A stretch of DNA of 64,000 nucleotides from Micromonospora endolithica (GTDB lineage Bacteria > Actinomycetota > Actinomycetes > Mycobacteriales > Micromonosporaceae): positions 62,001 through 126,000 of the forward strand of contig NZ_RBAK01000013.1 in NCBI RefSeq assembly GCF_003626595.1. Reading direction: 5' to 3'. Shown piece after piece: positions 59,604-64,000 of this stretch; within the stretch, counting starts at the first letter, position 1; the number at the start of each line of letters is the position of its first letter. The translations under genes were made by a program, and so were the position numbers. The notes beneath the pieces were generated by a model. It searched no databases. It saw only the letters and a program-made list of their open reading frames with translations, and was not told the origin of the DNA.

Positions 59604-61940
59604 ATGGCAACTCTTCCGGTACTTCCCCTGACCGACGCCGTGCTGCTGCCCGGCATGGTCATCCCGGTGACCCTCGACCCGACCACCCAGGCCGCCGTCG
59701 ACGCGGCCCGCGCCAGCGGCGACGGCACGCTGCTCGCCGTGCCCCGCCTCGACGGCGAGTACGGCCCGGTGGGCACCGTGGCCACCATCGAGAAGGTCGG
59801 CCGGCTGCCCGACGGTGAACCCGCCGCGGTCGTCCGCGGCCTGTCCCGCGCCCGGATCGGCTCCGGCGTGCCCGGACCCGGTGCGGCCCTCTGGGTCGAG
59901 GCGACCGCACTGCGCGAGCCCGCCCCCGCCGGCCGGGCCCGCGAGCTGGCCCGCGAGTACCGCGCCCTGATGACCTCGGTCCTCCAGCAGCGCGGGGCCT
60001 GGCAGGTCATCGACGCTATCGAGCGGATGACCGACCTGTCCGAGCTGGCCGACTCCGCCGGGTACGTGTCCTGGCTGACCCTGGCCCAGAAGACCGAACT
60101 GCTCGCCGCGCCGGACGTCACCGCCCGGCTGGAACTGCTCGTCGGCTGGGTGAAGGACCACCTCGCCGAGCAGGAGGTCACCGAGCGGATCAACACCGAC
60201 GTACGGGAGGGGCTGGAGAAGTCCCAGCGGGAGTTCCTGCTCCGCCAGCAGCTCGCCGCGATCCGCAAGGAACTCGGCGAGGACGAGCCCGACGGCTCGG
60301 CCGACTACCGGGCCCGCGTCGAGGCCGCCGACCTGCCGGCGAAGGTCCGCGAGGCCGCCCTGCGCGAGGTCGGCAAACTGGAGAGGTCCAGCGACGCCTC
60401 CCCGGAGGCGGGCTGGATCCGGACCTGGCTGGACACCGTGCTGGAGATGCCCTGGGGCACGCGTACCGAGGACAACACCGACCTCGGCGCGGCCCGCGCG
60501 GTGCTCGACGCCGACCACGCCGGCCTGACCGACGTCAAGGACCGGATCCTGGAGTACCTCGCGGTGCGCAACCGCCGCGCCGAGCGCAACCTCGGCGTGG
60601 TCGGCGGGCGCGGCTCCGGCGCGGTGCTCGCCCTCGCCGGCCCGCCCGGCGTCGGCAAGACCAGCCTCGGCGAGTCCGTCGCCCGCGCCCTCGGGCGGAA
60701 CTTCGTCCGGGTCTCCCTCGGCGGGGTCCGCGACGAGGCGGAGATCCGCGGCCACCGGCGCACCTACGTCGGCGCGCTGCCCGGACGCATCGTCCGCGCG
60801 CTGCGCGAGGCCGGCTCGACGAACCCGGTGATCCTCCTGGACGAGGTCGACAAGCTGGCCGCCGGCTACGCCGGCGACCCGGCCGCGGCCCTGCTGGAGG
60901 TGCTGGACCCGGCGCAGAACCACACCTTCCGGGACCACTACCTGGAGGTCGACCTCGACCTGTCCGACGTGCTCTTCCTGGCCACCGCCAACGTGGTCGA
61001 GTCGATCCCCGGCCCGCTGCTGGACCGGATGGAGCTGGTCACCCTGGACGGCTACACCGAGGACGAGAAGGTCGCCATCGGCCGCGACCACCTGCTGCCC
61101 CGGCAGCTCCAGCGGGCCGGTCTGACCGCCGACGAGGTCACCGTCGCCGACGACGCGCTGGCCCGGATCGCCGGGGAGTACACCCGGGAGGCCGGCGTAC
61201 GGCAGCTGGAACGCGCCCTGGCGAAGATCCTGCGCAAGGTCGCGGTCGAGCTGGCCACCGACCCGGCGCCGGTCGCGGTGGACACCGGCAATCTGGCCCG
61301 CTACCTGGGCCGGCCGAAGTTCACCCCGGAGTCGGCCGAGCGGACCGCGGTGCCCGGCGTGGCCACCGGCCTGGCCGTCACCGGCGCCGGCGGGGACGTG
61401 CTCTTCATCGAGGCCACCAGCATGGAGGGCGAGCCGGGGCTGACCCTGACCGGCCAGCTCGGTGACGTGATGAAGGAGTCCGCGCACATCGCCCTGTCCT
61501 ACCTGCGCTCCAACGGGCGCCGGCTCGGACTGGACCCGAACGCCCTCGCCGGGCGGCGGATCCACCTGCACGTGCCGGCGGGCGCGGTGCCCAAGGACGG
61601 CCCGAGCGCCGGCATCACCATGGTCACCGCCCTGGCGTCGCTGGTCAGCGGCCGACCGGTCCGGCCGGAGTTCGGCATGACCGGTGAGGTCACCCTCTCC
61701 GGTCGGGTGCTGCCGATCGGCGGGGTGAAGCAGAAGCTGCTCGCCGCGCACCGGGCCGGTCTGACCGAGGTGATCATCCCGAAGCGCAACGAGCCGGACC
61801 TGGACGACCTGCCGGCCGAGGTTCGCGACGCACTGACCGTGCACACCCTGGCCGACGTCGCCGACGTGCTCGCCCTGGCGCTGCGCCCGGCCGACGTCGA
61901 CGCCGGCTCGCTCGACGGCGAAGCCCTCACCACCGCCTGA
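59604..61940 (+). CDS. lon: ATP-dependent protease Lon
   Basis: The 778-residue Lon has an N-terminal substrate domain (LPVLPLTDAVLLPGMVIPV), an AAA+ domain with Walker A GPPGVGKTS (about 345-353) and Walker B VILLDEVDK, and a Ser-Lys protease domain with Ser668 in KDGPSAGITM and Lys709 in GGVKQKLLAAHRAG. It degrades misfolded and regulatory proteins in the cytoplasm. The ATG at 59604 begins MATLPVLPL. The HAIR-like box upstream suggests control by HspR, as known for Streptomyces lon. Two repeat copies follow the gene. Confidence 0.96.
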   Translation: MATLPVLPLTDAVLLPGMVIPVTLDPTTQAAVDAARASGDGTLLAVPRLDGEYGPVGTVATIEKVGRLPDGEPAAVVRGLSRARIGSGVPGPGAALWVEATALREPAPAGRARELAREYRALMTSVLQQRGAWQVIDAIERMTDLSELADSAGYVSWLTLAQKTELLAAPDVTARLELLVGWVKDHLAEQEVTERINTDVREGLEKSQREFLLRQQLAAIRKELGEDEPDGSADYRARVEAADLPAKVREAALREVGKLERSSDASPEAGWIRTWLDTVLEMPWGTRTEDNTDLGAARAVLDADHAGLTDVKDRILEYLAVRNRRAERNLGVVGGRGSGAVLALAGPPGVGKTSLGESVARALGRNFVRVSLGGVRDEAEIRGHRRTYVGALPGRIVRALREAGSTNPVILLDEVDKLAAGYAGDPAAALLEVLDPAQNHTFRDHYLEVDLDLSDVLFLATANVVESIPGPLLDRMELVTLDGYTEDEKVAIGRDHLLPRQLQRAGLTADEVTVADDALARIAGEYTREAGVRQLERALAKILRKVAVELATDPAPVAVDTGNLARYLGRPKFTPESAERTAVPGVATGLAVTGAGGDVLFIEATSMEGEPGLTLTGQLGDVMKESAHIALSYLRSNGRRLGLDPNALAGRRIHLHVPAGAVPKDGPSAGITMVTALASLVSGRPVRPEFGMTGEVTLSGRVLPIGGVKQKLLAAHRAGLTEVIIPKRNEPDLDDLPAEVRDALTVHTLADVADVLALALRPADVDAGSLDGEALTTA

Positions 61941-61997
61941 GGTGTAAGGAAGGGCCCCCTGTTAACGCCTCGTGCATAGCAGGGGGCCCTTCTTAAC
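61941..61997. repeat. Micromonospora-type palindromic repeat, copy 2
   Basis: GGTGTAAGGAAGGGCCCC begins the element, followed by CTGTTAACGCCTCGTGCATAG and CAGGGGGCCCTTCTTAAC. Its first 30 bases match the reverse complement of the end of copy 3 at all but one position. It starts directly at the lon stop and may terminate lon. Confidence 0.85.
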
Positions 61998-62047
61998 GGG
62001 CTGCGGTGGGTGCCGCGCGGCTCCGGGAAGTGCCGCCGGGCGGCGAT

Positions 62048-62104
62048 GTTAATAGGGGGCCCTTCCTCTGCCGCAGGCGTTAACAAGGGGCCCTTCCTTA
62101 CACC
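62048..62104. repeat. Micromonospora-type palindromic repeat, copy 3 (inverted)
   Basis: GTTAATAGGGGGCCCTTCCT, CTGCCGCAGGCGTTAAC and AAGGGGCCCTTCCTTACACC form a copy opposed to copy 2, so the pair makes one large inverted repeat between the convergent lon and helicase genes. It abuts the helicase stop at 62105. Confidence 0.85.
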
Positions 62105-63877
62105 TCAGCGGCGGTCGCGCCGCTCGCGCCGGTCACCGCCGTCGAAGCGGCGCTCGTCGCCGCTCCCGTCGCCGTCCCGGTCCCGGCGTACGGTGGCCTT
62201 GCGGCCCTTGATGGTGCTGCCGCGCAGGCCGGCGATCACGTCGTCGGCGACCGAGTGCGGGACCTCGACCAGCGAGAACCGGTCGGCGATCTCGATCGAG
62301 CCGATGTCCCGGCCGTTGATGCCCGTCTCGCCGGTGATCGCGCCGACCAGGTCCTGCGGGCGGACACCGGCCCGCCGGCCCAGCCCGATGAAGACCTGGG
62401 TGGTGCCGCCGGTACGCGGCCGGCCGGGACGGCGGTCGCCCCGGCCCTCGGGCCGCCCCTCGCGCGGGCCCCGGACCGGCACCTGCGGGATCTCCTCATC
62501 GTCGTCGGAGCCCGGCGAGGTCGCCTCGTGCGCCAGCCGCACCGCCGCCAGGGCCACCTCGACCAGGTCGAACTCGTCGGTCAGTGACTCGACGATCGCC
62601 CGGTACGGGTCGAGGTCGTCCTCCAGCAGGCTCTCCCGCACCGCCGCCTGGGTCAGCTCCAGTCGCCGGGTCCGCATGTCGGCCACCGTCGGGATCTTGT
62701 CGATCGCGATCCGCTGGCCGGTGACCCGCTCGATGGTCTTGAGCATCCGGTGCTCGCGCGGCTCGGCGAGCGTGATGGCCACGCCCTCCCGTCCGGCCCG
62801 GCCGACCCGGCCGATCCGGTGCACGTACGACTCCGGGGCCGACGGCACGTCGTAGTTGACCACGTGGGTGAGCTGCTCGACGTCCAGGCCACGGGCCGCC
62901 ACGTCGGTGGCGACCAGCAGGTCGGCGGTGCCGCCGCGGAGCCGACCCATCACCCGGTCCCGCTGTTCCTGGCTCATTCCGCCGTGCAGCGCCTCGGCCC
63001 GGTAGCCCCGCCCGTTCATCGTCTCGGTGAGCCGGTCGACCTCCTCCCGGCTGCGGCAGAACACGATCGCCGCGGTGGGCGACTCCACGTCCAGCACGCG
63101 GCCGAGGGCGGCCGGCTTGTGCGCCCGCGCCACGATGTACGCGCTCTGCCGCACCCGCGGCGCCTCGCCGGCCACCTGCTGCTCGCGGGCGATGAGGATC
63201 CGCACCGGGTCGGTCAGGTGCTTGCGGGCCAGCCCGTCGATGCGGGATGGCATGGTGGCCGAGAACAGGACCGTCTGCCGCTGCCGCGGCGCGTGCTCCA
63301 GGATCGCCTCGATGTCCTCGGCGAAGCCCATGTCGAGCATCTCGTCGGCCTCGTCCAGCACCACCGTGGCGAGCCCGCCCAGGTTCAGCGTGCCCCGGGC
63401 GATGTGGTCCAGCGCCCGGCCGGGCGTGGCCACCACCACGTCGACGCCGGCGTCCAGCGCCCGCAGCTGCCGGCCGATCGGTTGGCCGCCGTAGATCGGC
63501 AGCACCCGGGCGCCGAGGTCCTTGCCGTACCGGTGGAACGCCTCGGAGACCTGCACCGCGAGTTCCCGGGTCGGCACCAGCACCAACGCCACCGGGTCGC
63601 CGGTCGGACGGTCGTCGGGCATCCGCTGCAACAGCGGCAGCGCGAACGCGGCGGTCTTGCCGGTGCCGGTGGCGGCCTGGCCCAGCAGGTCCCGCCCGGA
63701 CAACAGCAGCGGGATGGTCTCCCGCTGGATCGGGGTGGGCTCCTCGTAACCGAGGGCGGAGAGCGCGGCGAGCAGTTCGTCGCGCAGGCCGAGGTCGGTG
63801 AACGCGGTCGCCTCCTCGGGGCCGTCCGGGGCGGGCGGTTCGGTGGGCGGGTCGTGCCGTACGGGTGCGGAACTCAT
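62105..63877 (-). CDS. deaD: DEAD-box RNA helicase (DeaD/CsdA type)
   Basis: The 590-residue helicase has the Q motif (FTDLGLRDELLAALSALGYEEPTPIQ), motif I AATGTGKT, PTRELA, motif II DEAD in LDEADEMLDMG, SAT, and motif VI HRIGRVGRAGREG. A C-terminal DbpA-type RNA-binding domain is at about 485-560 (QVFIGLGRRAGVRPQDLVGAI, then SIEIADRFSLVEVP) and a basic Arg/Asp/Gly tail ends the protein. It remodels RNA and ribosome assembly intermediates, often at low temperature. The ATG at 63877 is preceded by GAAAGGC. Confidence 0.94.
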   Translation of the reverse strand: MSSAPVRHDPPTEPPAPDGPEEATAFTDLGLRDELLAALSALGYEEPTPIQRETIPLLLSGRDLLGQAATGTGKTAAFALPLLQRMPDDRPTGDPVALVLVPTRELAVQVSEAFHRYGKDLGARVLPIYGGQPIGRQLRALDAGVDVVVATPGRALDHIARGTLNLGGLATVVLDEADEMLDMGFAEDIEAILEHAPRQRQTVLFSATMPSRIDGLARKHLTDPVRILIAREQQVAGEAPRVRQSAYIVARAHKPAALGRVLDVESPTAAIVFCRSREEVDRLTETMNGRGYRAEALHGGMSQEQRDRVMGRLRGGTADLLVATDVAARGLDVEQLTHVVNYDVPSAPESYVHRIGRVGRAGREGVAITLAEPREHRMLKTIERVTGQRIAIDKIPTVADMRTRRLELTQAAVRESLLEDDLDPYRAIVESLTDEFDLVEVALAAVRLAHEATSPGSDDDEEIPQVPVRGPREGRPEGRGDRRPGRPRTGGTTQVFIGLGRRAGVRPQDLVGAITGETGINGRDIGSIEIADRFSLVEVPHSVADDVIAGLRGSTIKGRKATVRRDRDGDGSGDERRFDGGDRRERRDRR

Positions 63878-63933
63878 GCGTCAAGCCTTTCATCACCGCC
63901 GCGCGCCCGTTCCGCCGACCGGCACATCACGCC

Positions 63934-63973
63934 GAGCGGGCACCCGCAGCCCCGTGCCGGCGGGTGCCCGCTC
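63934..63973. terminator. GC hairpin at the right edge
   Basis: GAGCGGGCACCCGC (63934-63947) pairs with GCGGGTGCCCGCTC (63960-63973) around a 12-base loop. It lies upstream of the helicase, so it probably ends a gene that enters from the right. Confidence 0.75.
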
Positions 63974-64000
63974 GCGCCGTCGACCCGGTGTCGCCGACCC

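Overview
The window is very GC-rich, with dense gene packing, strong third-position GC bias, frequent GTG starts and ATGA/GTGA overlaps, so it is actinobacterial DNA. A palindromic repeat built around GGGCCCC and GTTAACGCCTGCGGTAGAG (16382-16439, 61941-61997, 62048-62104), together with Lsr2 and an HspR-type site before lon, makes a Micromonospora-like organism (Micromonosporaceae) the best guess. That assignment is inference; no rRNA or tRNA is present.

Region 1 (1-15600 and 18477-27588) is a biosynthetic gene cluster cut by the left edge. It opens with a partial chain-length-factor-like ketosynthase and an ABM-type small protein. A repeat-rich gap of about 870 bp follows, then an adenylate-forming ligase and a convergent Sfp-type phosphopantetheinyl transferase. 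From 4494 to 15600 runs a tightly coupled 12-gene operon: two acyl carrier proteins, a ketosynthase with an altered catalytic triad, a free-standing ketosynthase N-domain, a second ligase, a canonical ketosynthase, an HPPD/4-hydroxymandelate synthase homologue, a PhyH dioxygenase, a DUF3050 haem-oxygenase-like protein, E1alpha/E1beta of a 2-oxoacid dehydrogenase, and an ATP-grasp-like ligase. After a block of ordinary genes (SGNH hydrolase, HAD phosphatase, YjbR protein, APH-like kinase; 15660-18427) the biosynthetic genes resume. They are an MFS exporter with a third ligase on the minus strand, a secreted SGNH esterase, and an operon of a P450, an alpha/beta-hydrolase fused to an FMN 2-hydroxyacid oxidase, and a fold-type I aminotransferase. 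HmaS-like + Hmo-like + HpgT-like proteins are the three steps that make arylglycine (4-hydroxyphenylglycine) in glycopeptide producers. The E1 pair recalls the PglB/PglC branch for phenylglycine. Their combination with type II ketosynthases, two carrier proteins, two or three non-haem iron candidates and an ATP-grasp ligase matches no pathway I can name.

Region 2 (27.6-36 kb) is mostly housekeeping: a DUF4177-like protein, glyA under a clear ZTP riboswitch, an internally deleted SDR gene, a metallophosphoesterase, a hemerythrin-like protein, a secreted subtilase, NAD(P)HX dehydratase, a histidine phosphatase, a LigD-type polymerase and a TetR regulator divergent from a membrane-anchored hydrolase.

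Region 3 (37.5-64 kb) starts with an Lrp regulator divergent from a branched-chain 2-oxoacid dehydrogenase operon (E1alpha, E1beta, E2). It continues with a frameshifted beta-helix protein, secreted sugar-related proteins, an L,D-transpeptidase, a SMP-30-like protein, a STAS protein, an FKBP, a DoxX protein, a CBS-BON protein, a metal-receptor-like protein, a nitroreductase, a second PhyH dioxygenase with an operator-like palindrome in its promoter, and a DICT/degenerate-GGDEF protein. It ends with two proteins of unknown role, Lsr2, a small membrane protein, Lon protease with a HAIR-like box, and a DEAD-box RNA helicase. Many gene ends carry strong GC hairpins, listed as terminators.
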